This document shows positions 1 to 8,436 of a stretch of DNA of 64,000 nucleotides, one piece after another (position 1 is the first letter of the stretch; each line of letters begins with the position of its first letter). The notes under the pieces were generated by a model. It worked only from the letters and a program-made list of their open reading frames with translations, did no database searches and was not told where the DNA came from. The position numbers and the translations under genes are program-made. Source of the stretch: Cyanobium sp. WAJ14-Wanaka (lineage in GTDB: Bacteria; Cyanobacteriota; Cyanobacteriia; PCC-6307; Cyanobiaceae); assembly GCF_024345375.1 (NCBI RefSeq), contig NZ_JAGQAZ010000001.1, positions 434,001-498,000 on the forward strand. Direction: 5' to 3'.

Positions 1-1
1 G

Positions 2-877
2 CCCGATTTGGCCGGGCGGCTCAGCCTGGTGTTGGTGGAGCCCAATCCCGGCATGGCCGAGCGCCAGCGGACACTCCTTTCCAACTGCCCCCTACCCCTG
101 CGTTGGAGCACTTTTGCCGAGCTGGCCGCAGACCCGGTGCAGGGGGTGGTGTTGGCCCATGAGGTACTTGACGCCCTGGCGGTCGAGCGGATTGTCTGGA
201 GTGATGGCAAGTGGTGTCAGCAGTTGGTTTGCCTGGTGGATGGTGACGCTGAAGCGTCGCTCCAGTTGCTGCCTGGCCCTGCCCTTTCCCCTGCTGCGGA
301 TGGTCAGCTGGTTCAGCTGGGCCTGCTGCCGGCCAATCCCCAGCGGGGCGAGGGCTGGAGTAGCGAGCTCCATCCGGGGCTGGAGCCCTGGCTAGGGGAT
401 TGCGCCGCCGCCCTCAGCGCCGGGATGTTGCTGGTGGTCGACTACGCCCATGAGGCCTGGCGTTACTACGCACCCCCGCGCAGTGAAGGCACCCTGATGG
501 CCTACCGGGACCAGCGGGCCAGCGGCGATCCGCTGCTTGATCCCGGCAGCTGGGACCTCACCGCCCATATCTGTATTGAAAGCCTGGAGGCCGCTGCCGC
601 CGCCAGTGGCTGGCAGGCCCTTGGCCAGTGCCGCCAGGGGCAGGCGCTGTTGGCCCTGGGTTTGGCGGAGCGTCTGCATGGGCTGCAACAACTCGAACTA
701 GGGGAGCTGCTGCCCCGGCGTGAGGCCCTGCTGCGGCTTGTAGATCCCATTGCCCTGGGCGATTTCCGCTGGCTTGCCTTTAGTCGTAACCAGGCCCCAC
801 TCCAGCCCCTATTCAGCCGGGAACCTGGGCCGCCAACCACTGCTGCAGATTCGGGGCAGCCGGATCGGGTCGGCTAG
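2..877 (+). CDS. Class I SAM-dependent methyltransferase, MidA/NDUFAF7-like (5' partial)
   Basis: The reading frame is open to the left edge, so the N-terminus and probably the first glycine-rich SAM loop lie outside the window. What remains resembles the MidA/NDUFAF7 (DUF185) family: an acidic strand end (VLVEPNPGMAERQ) that would bind SAM, then VLAHEVLDALAV, matching the family's 'NE(F/L)xDAxPV' segment, and VDYAHEAWRYYAP, matching the conserved 'iDYG...eyy' region. MidA proteins are protein-arginine methyltransferases in mitochondria; the bacterial substrate is not established. The gene converges on the NmrA-like gene and their 3' ends overlap by 65 bp. Family is fairly sure, role is not. 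Confidence 0.75.
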   Translation, partial: PDLAGRLSLVLVEPNPGMAERQRTLLSNCPLPLRWSTFAELAADPVQGVVLAHEVLDALAVERIVWSDGKWCQQLVCLVDGDAEASLQLLPGPALSPAADGQLVQLGLLPANPQRGEGWSSELHPGLEPWLGDCAAALSAGMLLVVDYAHEAWRYYAPPRSEGTLMAYRDQRASGDPLLDPGSWDLTAHICIESLEAAAAASGWQALGQCRQGQALLALGLAERLHGLQQLELGELLPRREALLRLVDPIALGDFRWLAFSRNQAPLQPLFSREPGPPTTAADSGQPDRVG

Positions 878-1517
878 TGATTTCGACAATCTGGCCAATG
901 GCTGCCTGCGTTTCCAGGGCATCCAGGCAGACGCGAGCCACCAGCCGTCGGGGAATGCTGTCGCTTTCCTGTTGGTCTGCGCCGCTGAAAACAACCCCCT
1001 CCTTTTCCAGTTCCGCTTCGCTCTCCTTGAGGCCACCTGGGCGGATCACGGTCCAGTTGATACCGCTCTGCTCGAGCCAGCTTTCGCCGAGCCGCTTCCA
1101 GACCAGGATCAGGCCAAACAGGTTTAGGGGGTGCAGCCAGCGACCGGCGCAAAGTGAACTGACCAGCACCACCCGCTTCAGTCCCACCGCCCGACAGGCC
1201 CGTATTTGGTCTGCCACACCAAAGGCATCGACCTTCAGGGGGCCCAGTAAATCCACCGAAGGCCTGGCGCCGGTGGCGATCACCAGGCCATCACAGCCGC
1301 GCAGGGCCGCTTCCAGCGCCTGGCTTTGATGCAGCTCCAGCCGCACCACCTCGGCCCCCTCCAGCCCCGCTGGCAGTTCGGATCCTGGCCGCACCAAGGC
1401 TTTCACCCGGTAACCGCGCTCCAGGGCTTCCTGCACCACCCGCCAACCGGTTTTGCCCGATGCGCCGCTGACGGCAAGGGTTGATCCAGGTACTGGTGAC
1501 GCGGCAGGGCTTTGCAT
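813..1517 (-). CDS. NAD(P)-binding NmrA-like/atypical SDR family oxidoreductase
   Basis: A 234-residue Rossmann protein. The N-terminal AVSGASGKTGWRVV is the dinucleotide-binding GxxGxxG motif typical of NmrA-like and atypical short-chain dehydrogenases. VLVSSLCAG and a distal WTVIRPGGL are typical of the cyanobacterial/plastid Ycf39-like and Tic62-like branch. The usual YxxxK active site is not obvious, so this may be a non-catalytic or regulatory NAD(P)-binding protein. ATG start at 1517. The gene is divergent from the Rieske oxygenase and converges on the methyltransferase with a 65 bp overlap. Substrate unknown. Confidence 0.8.
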   Translation of the reverse strand: MQSPAASPVPGSTLAVSGASGKTGWRVVQEALERGYRVKALVRPGSELPAGLEGAEVVRLELHQSQALEAALRGCDGLVIATGARPSVDLLGPLKVDAFGVADQIRACRAVGLKRVVLVSSLCAGRWLHPLNLFGLILVWKRLGESWLEQSGINWTVIRPGGLKESEAELEKEGVVFSGADQQESDSIPRRLVARVCLDALETQAAIGQIVEITSRPDPAAPNLQQWLAAQVPG

Positions 1518-1581
1518 TGATCGGTTTGCGCAATCAGCGCCTCAGGCTAGGCAGAGTGACAGCCCCCTGAACCTTTCTGAT

Positions 1582-2898
1582 TTGAGCTGGAGCGAGCAGT
1601 GGTACCCGGTGGCCTACGAGGTCGACCTTGATCCGACCCGGCCTACGGCCTTCACCCTGTTGGACCAGGACCTGGTGCTCTGGTGTGATCGCCATGGCGA
1701 TAGCTGGCAGGCCTTTGCCGATGTTTGCCCCCATCGCCTAGTGCCCCTAAGTGAGGGCCGCATCAATGGCAGGGGCGAATTGGAATGCCCGTATCACGGT
1801 TGGAGCTTCGATGGCATGGGGGCCTGTACAACCATTCCCCAGCAGCGGGAGCCGGCCGAAGCCCTTCCCCAACGCAGCTGTGCCAAGCGCTTTGAGACGC
1901 GACTGGCCCAGGGGTTGTTGTTTGTTTTTGCCGGGCCTCCCGAGCATGCCGATGCCGTGCCTTTGCCCTTGGTGCCGGAGGTGGAGGCACCGGGCTGGGT
2001 GGTGCAGGACATCTTCCGTGATCTGCCGATGGATGCCCTGACCCTCCTTGAAAACGTGCTCGATGTGAGCCATGTCCCCTTCACCCACCACCGCACCGTG
2101 GGACGCCGCCAGAACGCTTCACCGGTGGAGGCGGAATTGACCAGCTTTGGGCCTGAGGGGTTTACGGCCTTTTGGCAGGAGGGGCCCCGCCGGGGTGCCC
2201 TTGGCAGCCAACACACCACCTTTGTGGCGCCAGCGCTGATGTGGCACGACCTGGAGGCCAAGGGATTTGCCCGCTTCCTGACGGTGGTTTACGCCACGCC
2301 GATGCGCCGGGGGGAATGCCGACTGTTTGCCAGGTTCCCCTTTCGCTTCGCCTCACCCCTGCCTGGCCTGCTGCTGCGCCTGCGGCCCCAGTGGCTCCAG
2401 CACCTTGCCAACCACACAATCCTCGAAGACGACCAGGTCTTCCTGCACTGGCAGGAAAGGGCCTTGGCGGAGCGGGGCGGCAGTGCCAGCTTTGCCCGCT
2501 CCTGCTTCCTGCCCACGGCGGCCGATGTCTACGTTCGGGCCCTGCACGACTGGGTGAATCGCTACGGGGGCGAACCTTTCCCCGGCCAAGAGCTGCCGCC
2601 GCGCCTGGGCCGTGACGCCCTGATGGACCGCTACCAGGCCCATACCCTCCACTGCCGGGTCTGCTCCAGGGCCCTCAAGCGGTTGCGCCGGATCCGCCCC
2701 CTGCTGCTGGCTGGTTGCGTGGCTGCAGCTGTGGCCGTTGGCGTCTTACCCAGCTTGGTGGCCCAGCTTGCTGCTGGGGTGGGGCTGCTTCTCCTATTTG
2801 GACTGTGGCGGCAATGCGGCATCTGGCAGCAGGGCCTACTCAGGGGAGATGGCCATCCCCCTCGAAACCGCCCAGATCCAACGGATAAGCGCTGCTGA
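1582..2898 (+). CDS. Rieske 2Fe-2S oxygenase, pheophorbide a oxygenase/Tic55-like
   Basis: The Rieske centre is visible as CPHR then CPYHGW. After it come a mononuclear iron region (ENVLDVSHVPFTHH) and a CxxC pair (CRVC) shortly before two C-terminal hydrophobic segments. This order of Rieske domain, PaO-type domain, CxxC and two membrane helices is that of the PaO/Tic55/CAO family of membrane-bound oxygenases linked to chlorophyll metabolism and redox. The frame is open from a TTG at 1453, but that would overlap the divergent SDR gene by 65 bp, and the family normally begins just before the EQWYPV segment; hence the TTG at 1582, with CTG at 1567 also possible. Start uncertain, stop firm. The substrate cannot be assigned from sequence. 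Confidence 0.83.
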   Translation: MSWSEQWYPVAYEVDLDPTRPTAFTLLDQDLVLWCDRHGDSWQAFADVCPHRLVPLSEGRINGRGELECPYHGWSFDGMGACTTIPQQREPAEALPQRSCAKRFETRLAQGLLFVFAGPPEHADAVPLPLVPEVEAPGWVVQDIFRDLPMDALTLLENVLDVSHVPFTHHRTVGRRQNASPVEAELTSFGPEGFTAFWQEGPRRGALGSQHTTFVAPALMWHDLEAKGFARFLTVVYATPMRRGECRLFARFPFRFASPLPGLLLRLRPQWLQHLANHTILEDDQVFLHWQERALAERGGSASFARSCFLPTAADVYVRALHDWVNRYGGEPFPGQELPPRLGRDALMDRYQAHTLHCRVCSRALKRLRRIRPLLLAGCVAAAVAVGVLPSLVAQLAAGVGLLLLFGLWRQCGIWQQGLLRGDGHPPRNRPDPTDKRC

Positions 2899-2966
2899 TG
2901 GCCTGGCTCCCTGGGGTTGGCAAGAACTCCGGGCGCCCCTAGGCAGTGATTACTGCGGGTGATGCC

Positions 2967-3308
2967 ATGGCCCCCCTGCCCGATCCGATGACGCCCCATG
3001 CGGCGCCGGTGTTCGACACCGAAGGCCACCTCACCTATACGGGCACCGATGGGCTCCGCTATGTGGTTTCCCTGCCACCGGAGGCAGAGCTGGAGAGCGC
3101 CGAGTGCTGGATGGCAAACCTGCGCCAGGGCGATGGCTTGTTTCGCCACATCGAGGAGCTCTGCGGCCAATGGCTCGCCAGCGTCAGCGGTGGGGAGCTG
3201 GATCGATCTGCGGCCCTGGCCCTACTGCTAACCACCCTGGAGGTGGCCCTGGATCCAGATTCACCGCCCACTGATTCGGCGTGCGCAGATTCGCCGCCAT
3301 CAGATTGA
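2967..3308 (+). CDS. Conserved hypothetical protein
   Basis: A protein of about 113 residues that I do not recognise. The ATG at 2967 is preferred because a GGGTGA Shine-Dalgarno-like stretch lies about 8 bases upstream; a GTG at 2946 is the in-frame alternative. It is acidic, has no signal peptide or membrane segment, and ends in a Pro/Ser/Asp-rich tail (DSPPTDSACADSPPSD) that looks disordered. A central helical stretch is followed by two serine-rich turns. It lies between the Rieske oxygenase and the DUF429 gene on the same strand with short gaps, so it may share their transcript. Confidence 0.6.
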   Translation: MAPLPDPMTPHAAPVFDTEGHLTYTGTDGLRYVVSLPPEAELESAECWMANLRQGDGLFRHIEELCGQWLASVSGGELDRSAALALLLTTLEVALDPDSPPTDSACADSPPSD

Positions 3309-3318
3309 TGGGCAGTTA

Positions 3319-4014
3319 ATGCCGCGCTTGTTGGGCGTTGATGGCTGCCGCGGCGGCTGGCTGGTGGTGCAGACGACTCCCCCTGGCCAGATCAGCTGGG
3401 CTATTCACGCCGAAGCAGAAGCTTTTATCGACCAAGGTGGGCCTGAATTGCCCCTGGTGGCGATAGACATGCCGATCGGCCTGGCAGAGGCGGGGCCCCG
3501 ACCCTGCGATCGCCTTGCCAGGCAGCGGCTGGGCCCTAGGCGCAGCAGTGTTTTCCCTGCTCCGGTGCGGGCCGTGCTGGGGGCTGCCGACTACCCGGAT
3601 GCCTGCGGCCGCTCCCAGGCCGCCTGCGGCCAGAAATTGAGCAAGCAGGCCTACTACCTGCTGCCCAAAATTGAACAGCTGGATCGCCTACTGAGGGCAG
3701 ACCAGGGCCGGCTTGATCGGGTGCATGAGGTGCATCCGGAGTTGGCATTTGCCCAATGGAATGGGGGCGAACCGATGGCTGGGGCCAAGCGCACCGCGGG
3801 GGGCAGGGCCCAACGGCTGGCCCTAGTGGAGCAGCTTTTCCCTGGGGTGCCAGGGGCTATTCGCATCAACTTCCCCCGGGCCCTCCTTGCCGACGACGAC
3901 ATCCTCGATGCCCTGGCCTGTCTTTGGAGCTGCCGCCGTATTTACGAGGGAACTGCCCTGGCCCTTGGCGGAGAGATCGATGGCCAAGGCCTGCCCATGC
4001 GAATCCAGGCCTAG
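3319..4014 (+). CDS. DUF429 domain-containing protein (predicted RNase H-fold nuclease)
   Basis: A 231-residue protein matching the DUF429 family: an N-terminal GVDGCRGGW with the first acidic residue of an RNase H-like fold, VAIDMPIGL carrying the second, [14 protein letters not shown], and a distal [12 protein letters not shown]429 proteins are predicted nucleases with no settled physiological role. Its stop shares the four bases CTAG (4011-4014) with the stop of the convergent aroB gene, so the two coding regions abut with no space for a terminator. Start ATG at 3319, ten bases after the preceding gene. Confidence 0.82.
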   Translation: MPRLLGVDGCRGGWLVVQTTPPGQISWAIHAEAEAFIDQGGPELPLVAIDMPIGLAEAGPRPCDRLARQRLGPRRSSVFPAPVRAVLGAADYPDACGRSQAACGQKLSKQAYYLLPKIEQLDRLLRADQGRLDRVHEVHPELAFAQWNGGEPMAGAKRTAGGRAQRLALVEQLFPGVPGAIRINFPRALLADDDILDALACLWSCRRIYEGTALALGGEIDGQGLPMRIQA

Positions 4015-5144
4015 GCCTTTGGTGCCCCAATCGCCTTGAGGATGGTGGCCGACTCCACATCACTGCGGATTTCTACCTTGCCAATGGCGGTGGGCAGCAC
4101 GAAGCGCCGCTTTCCCTCCTTCACTTTTTTGTCGCCCTGGAGGCAGTTCAGCACCTCCCCACTGGCCAGGTCCGGAAAGACAGCTGGCAAGCCAGCCGCG
4201 GCAATCACCGCTATCTGGCGGGCCTGGTCGGCGGCGCTCCAGAGGCCCATGGTCTGCGCCACTGCCCCAGCGGCCACCATCCCGATGGCAACTGCCTCTC
4301 CGTGCAGATAGGTGCCATAGCCGCAGAGGGTTTCCACCACATGGCCGAGGGTGTGGCCGTAGTTGAGGATTGCCCTGAGCCCGCCCTCCTTCTCATCGGC
4401 GGCTACCACCTTGGCCTTTGCTGCGGCTGAGCGCTCCAGCAGGCTTTGCAATAGGTCGGGACCCACGGCCCCAAGGCTTGCCAAGCCGCCCTGGGGGTTG
4501 GCCCTGGCAACGGCCTCAAGTTCCGTAAATAGGTCTTTGTCGCCGATAACGCCGTATTTGATCACCTCGGCCATGCCGGCTCGAAATTCCCGCACCGGCA
4601 AGGTGGCCAGGCTGCTCGGGTCGATCAGCACCAATTTGGGCTGGTGAAAGGCGCCAATCAGATTTTTGCCGCCCGGATGGTTGACGCCGGTTTTGCCACC
4701 AATGGCCGCATCGACCATCGCCAGCAGGGTGGTCGGCACCTGCACCACGGCAATGCCCCGTAGCCAGGTGGCAGCAGCAAAACCTGCCATGTCACCCACC
4801 ACGCCGCCACCAAGGGCCACGATCAATGAACCCCGCTCGAGCCGCTGCTGGAAGGCGGCATCGTGGATCAGCGCCACCGTGGCCGGGGTTTTTTGGTCCT
4901 CTCCGGCCTCAATCACCAGGGAGCTGGCCAGCAGGCCGACGGCTTCTAGGCTTGTCATGGCCCTGGCTCCGTAGTGCTGTTCCACCACAGGGTTGGTGAC
5001 CAGCAACACCTTGGTGCCTGGCTTGATGCCCTGGGCAATGATCCGTTCGCCGAGCTGGTCGAGGCTGCCCGTGCCGATCACGATCGGGTAGGGGTTGGCG
5101 TCCAGCTCCACCTCGATGCTGCGGATGGTGGCTGCGGCGCCCAT
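4011..5144 (-). CDS. aroB: 3-dehydroquinate synthase
   Basis: AroB converts DAHP to 3-dehydroquinate, the second step of the shikimate pathway, in the cytoplasm, using NAD+ and a divalent metal. The 377-residue protein has the expected length and signatures: the NAD-binding [39 protein letters not shown], the metal/substrate region KYGVIGD, and [11 protein letters not shown] followed by HGEAVAIGM, which supply zinc-binding histidines. It stands alone, divergent from the DUF1611 gene (185 bp spacer) and tail-to-tail with the DUF429 gene. Confidence 0.96.
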   Translation of the reverse strand: MGAAATIRSIEVELDANPYPIVIGTGSLDQLGERIIAQGIKPGTKVLLVTNPVVEQHYGARAMTSLEAVGLLASSLVIEAGEDQKTPATVALIHDAAFQQRLERGSLIVALGGGVVGDMAGFAAATWLRGIAVVQVPTTLLAMVDAAIGGKTGVNHPGGKNLIGAFHQPKLVLIDPSSLATLPVREFRAGMAEVIKYGVIGDKDLFTELEAVARANPQGGLASLGAVGPDLLQSLLERSAAAKAKVVAADEKEGGLRAILNYGHTLGHVVETLCGYGTYLHGEAVAIGMVAAGAVAQTMGLWSAADQARQIAVIAAAGLPAVFPDLASGEVLNCLQGDKKVKEGKRRFVLPTAIGKVEIRSDVESATILKAIGAPKA

Positions 5145-5329
5145 GGCTCTGGTCAGAGGAATTGGAGGTTACGGCGGCAGCCCTGGTATTGGGCCTAGGG
5201 TTTGGGCAACCACGCCAATCAGCGGCCACTTCTGGTCCGCTGTCTCCAGCACCGCCGACCGCTGCTCCCTTTGCGGCAGCGCTCGCCCCTTGACCCACCG
5301 CAGTCGCTGGCGGATCGGCCCGGTTTCCT

Positions 5330-6378
5330 TTGACACTTTTACCTCAGGTCCAGGACCTGACCCCCTCGGCTGCAGTGTGGCTGGCTCCGCTGCGTCCCGG
5401 CGCCGTTGTCTATTGCGAAGGCCAGTTTGCAGGCCTTGATGGCAAAACCGCCCACGGACTGGTGCGCCATTGCGAAGCCTTTGAGATCCGTGCCGTTATT
5501 GACAGCCACTGCGCTGGCCTGGATGCGGGCATGGTGCTCGACGGTGTGGCCAACGGTGTGGCAATCGTGGCCGACCTGGCTGAGGCCCTCGCAATGCCAG
5601 GCAGCAGTCTGAATACGTTTATTTATGGCATGGCTCCAGCCAACGGCCTCTATGCGGCAGAGGATCGCAGCTCCATCAGGTCTCAATCCGCGATGTGCGG
5701 CGCCCCCCCGAGCTCAAGGATCTGAGGCTGTTCAATGGCTCCATCGCCCAGGCCAGTTGCCTGCGCATTGCCGTGCTGGGTACCGATGGCGCCGTTGGTA
5801 AACGCACAACCGCAACGCTGCTGGTGCAGGCCCTCCAGGACCATGGCATCCCAGCGCTGCTTGTCAGCACCGGCCAGACCGGCCTAATCCAGGGCGGCCG
5901 TTTCGGCATCGCCCTCGATGCGATTCCCTCCCAGTTCTGCTCAGGGGAGGTGGAGGCAGCGGTGGTCGAGGCATACCAGAGCGAGCGTCCCGCCGTGATC
6001 GTGATCGAGGGCCAGGGGGCCCTCAGCCACCCGGCCTACCTTTCGTCCGCTTTCATCCTGCGCGGCAGTCAGCCCCAAGCGGTGATCCTGCAGCATGCCC
6101 CGGCCCGGCGAAAACTCAGTGATTTCCCCTTCCTGCCGGTGCCCAGCCCGGCCAGTGAGATCCGCCTGATTGAGGCCTTTTCTCCCACCAGGGTGATCGG
6201 CCTGACCCTCAACCATGAGGGCCTGGATAGGGCTGCCCTAACCGCTGCAATCGCCCTCTATGAGGCAGAACTGGCCATCCCAGTGACCGATGCGATTAGC
6301 CGTGGACCCGAGCGCCTCGTGGCGATGGTGCTGCGCGCCTTTCCCGAACTGGCTGGTGCCTGCAGCGTGCCCGTTTGA
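5330..6378 (+). pseudogene. DUF1611 family (DgcN-like) gene interrupted by a frameshift
   Basis: Two adjacent frames together make one DUF1611 protein. The first (from TTG 5330) carries the N-terminal domain with VVYCEGQFAGLDGKTAHGLV and FIYGMAPANGLYAAEDR. The second ends at 6378 and carries RDVRRPPELKDLRLF, the P-loop GTDGAVGKRTTATLL, and the rest of the C-terminal domain. The family sequence runs directly from the first part into the second, so about one base appears missing between 5655 and 5672. The second frame could be translated alone from GTG 5695 but would lack the N-terminal domain. Some DUF1611 proteins act as D-glutamate N-acetyltransferases (DgcN). It overlaps the downstream racemase gene by four bases (TTGA). 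The break could be a sequencing error, a true pseudogene, or recoding. Confidence 0.75.
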
Positions 6379-7505
6379 GTCCATTGCGCCTCGAGATTGA
6401 TCTCGGGCTGCTCCATCACAACGCCAGCACCTTGGTGGATCGGCTGGGCCGGCGCGGCATTGCCATAACCGGTGTCAGCAAGGCCACTTTGGGCCTGCCG
6501 GAGATTGTCCAGACCTGGGTGGCGGCGGGGGTGGGTTCGATCGGTGAATCGCGGATCGAGAGCATCGAAGCCCTGGCCCGTCTTGGGTTGGCGGTGCCAT
6601 TGCTGCTGATTCGCTCGCCCCTGCTCAGCCAGGTGGATCGAGTAGTGGCCCATGCAGCGATCAGCTGCAATAGCGAGGTGAAGGTGCTGAAGGCCCTGGC
6701 GGCGGCGGCCATGCGCCAGGGGCTGCGCCATGGCGTGCTGCTGATGGTCGAACTTGGCGACCTACGCGAGGGGCTGCTGGTGGAGGAGCTCGAGGAGGTG
6801 GTCCAACTGGTGTTGGGGTTGCCCAGCCTGGAACTGAAGGGAATTGGCACCAACCTGGGCTGTCAGCACGGTGTAGCTCCTGATCAGGCCAACATGGCTG
6901 TCCTTACGGGCTTGGCCAACACCCTTGAGCGTCGCTTCCAGGTGCAGTTGCCCTGGTGTTCGGGGGGAAATTCAGCCAATTTGCCCTGGTTGGCTAGCGG
7001 TGCCGATTTGGGCCGGATCAACCATTTGCGACTGGGGGAGGCCCTGCTTTTGGGGCGAGAACCGCTTGGTCGCACGCCGATTCCAGGCATGCATACCGAT
7101 GCCATCACCCTGGTGGCTGAGGTGATTGAAGCGAAATTCAAGCCCGTGGAGCCCTGGGGCCACCGCCAGCACACCAGCTTCTCTAAACAGCTTTCGGATC
7201 CTGAATTAGGCCAGCTCCCTTGCGCGGAGTTGCCTCTAGCCCATTCCCCTCCAGCCCACCGAGCCCTGTTGGCCCTAGGTGAACAGGATGTTGACCCGGC
7301 CGGCCTGACGCCCGCTGCGGGTATCTCAATCCTGGGGGCCTCCAGTGACCACCTGCTCGTGGGCTGTGAAGGAGCGCCCCTGCAGGTGGGCGATGAACAG
7401 CGTTTTCAACTCAGCTACAGCGCCCTACTGCGGGCGATGACCTCTCCGTTTGTGGATCGATCCTTTGTGGGGGGCCCAGACCCAGATGGGCCGGCAGAAT
7501 GGTGA
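6375..7505 (+). CDS. PLP-dependent alanine/ornithine racemase-like protein (YhfX/Orr type)
   Basis: The 376-residue protein has the fold-III PLP-enzyme N-terminus: LRLEIDLGLLHHN, then GVSKATLG in which the lysine should bind PLP. It continues with GIGTNLGCQ, SGGNSANLPWL, NHLRLGEALLLGRE and GMHTDAITLVAEV, in the order found in the ornithine racemase/YhfX branch and not in standard alanine racemase. It should racemise an amino acid in the cytoplasm; the substrate is not deducible. The start is a TTG overlapping the upstream stop (TTGA at 6375), suggesting translational coupling to the DUF1611 gene. It overlaps the downstream permease gene by seven bases. Confidence 0.8.
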   Translation: MSPLRLEIDLGLLHHNASTLVDRLGRRGIAITGVSKATLGLPEIVQTWVAAGVGSIGESRIESIEALARLGLAVPLLLIRSPLLSQVDRVVAHAAISCNSEVKVLKALAAAAMRQGLRHGVLLMVELGDLREGLLVEELEEVVQLVLGLPSLELKGIGTNLGCQHGVAPDQANMAVLTGLANTLERRFQVQLPWCSGGNSANLPWLASGADLGRINHLRLGEALLLGREPLGRTPIPGMHTDAITLVAEVIEAKFKPVEPWGHRQHTSFSKQLSDPELGQLPCAELPLAHSPPAHRALLALGEQDVDPAGLTPAAGISILGASSDHLLVGCEGAPLQVGDEQRFQLSYSALLRAMTSPFVDRSFVGGPDPDGPAEW

Positions 7506-8389
7506 GCATGGCTTCCCGTACCCAATCAGCTACCGCCTGGGGCTTTTTAGGTCCAGCCATTGTGCTTTTGGCCATTTCGGTGCTGATCCCGGCGCTGATG
7601 GCCCTGTTGATGAGCTTTACCCAAACCGGGCTCGATGTGAGTGAGCCCCTCAAATTTGTGGGCCTTGCCAACTTCCAGCGGCTGCTGGGCGATCCGATGT
7701 TTTTTCGGGTGGTGGGCACCACCCTTCTCTATCTGTTTGGTGTGGTTCCGCCCGTGGTGGTTGGGGCCTTGGTGCTGGCGGTGCTGGTCAACCGCAAGTT
7801 GCCGGCAATCCACTGGTTTAGGGCCGCTTTTTATACCCCGGTGTTGGTCTCGATCGTGGTGGCGGCCATTGCCTTTCGCTGGCTCTACGCCGAAAACGGC
7901 TTGATCAATGGTTGGTTGGCGGCGCTTTTAGGGGATCAGTTCAGCCCCATTGGCTTCCTCACCTCGCCGGCCCTGGCCCTGCCGGCGGTGATGTTCGTGA
8001 CCCTTTGGAAGGGCCTGGGCTATTTCATGGTGATCTTTTTGGCCGGTCTCCAGGGCATCTCCCCAGATCTCTACGAGGCTGCAGCGCTTGATGGCAGCGA
8101 GGGTTGGCGCAAGCACCTAGACATCACCCTGCCGCTGCTGCGGCCATACATCACCCTGGTGGCTGTTATTTCAGCGATTGCGGCCACCAAGGTTTTTGAG
8201 GAGGTTTACCTAATGACCCAGGGCGGACCGGCCGATTCCACCCGCACCTTGGTTTATTACGTCTACGACCAGGCCTTTTCCGAACTGGAGATCAGCTATG
8301 CCTGCACCGTTGGTTTGGCCTTGTTTTTGATAGTGCTGCTGCTGAGCCTGATTCGCTTTGCCTTCGCCGGTGATCGCGGCCTCACCTAG
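7499..8389 (+). CDS. Sugar ABC transporter permease (MalF/UgpA family)
   Basis: A 296-residue inner-membrane protein with about six hydrophobic helices (near residues 12-35, 75-98, 108-130, 155-180, 215-235, 265-287). The ABC permease EAA loop is clear: EAAALDGSEGWRKHLDITLP, which docks the ATPase. Length and pattern fit the MalF/UgpA/GgtC-type carbohydrate permeases. No ATPase, binding protein or second permease lies nearby, so partners must be encoded elsewhere; glucosylglycerol, sucrose or glycerol-phosphate import are possibilities only. It overlaps the racemase gene by seven bases, implying co-translation. Confidence 0.88.
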   Translation: MVSMASRTQSATAWGFLGPAIVLLAISVLIPALMALLMSFTQTGLDVSEPLKFVGLANFQRLLGDPMFFRVVGTTLLYLFGVVPPVVVGALVLAVLVNRKLPAIHWFRAAFYTPVLVSIVVAAIAFRWLYAENGLINGWLAALLGDQFSPIGFLTSPALALPAVMFVTLWKGLGYFMVIFLAGLQGISPDLYEAAALDGSEGWRKHLDITLPLLRPYITLVAVISAIAATKVFEEVYLMTQGGPADSTRTLVYYVYDQAFSELEISYACTVGLALFLIVLLLSLIRFAFAGDRGLT

Positions 8390-8436
8390 GCCGACAGGCC
8401 GTTGCATGGGATGCGAATCTGGTTGATTGGCGCCGC

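Noticed and set aside
5655-5672. Programmed -1 frameshifting in the DUF1611 gene.
   Set aside because: No X XXY YYZ slippery heptamer or clear downstream stem-loop is visible, and the P-loop family is not known for recoding; a sequencing error or mutation is more likely.
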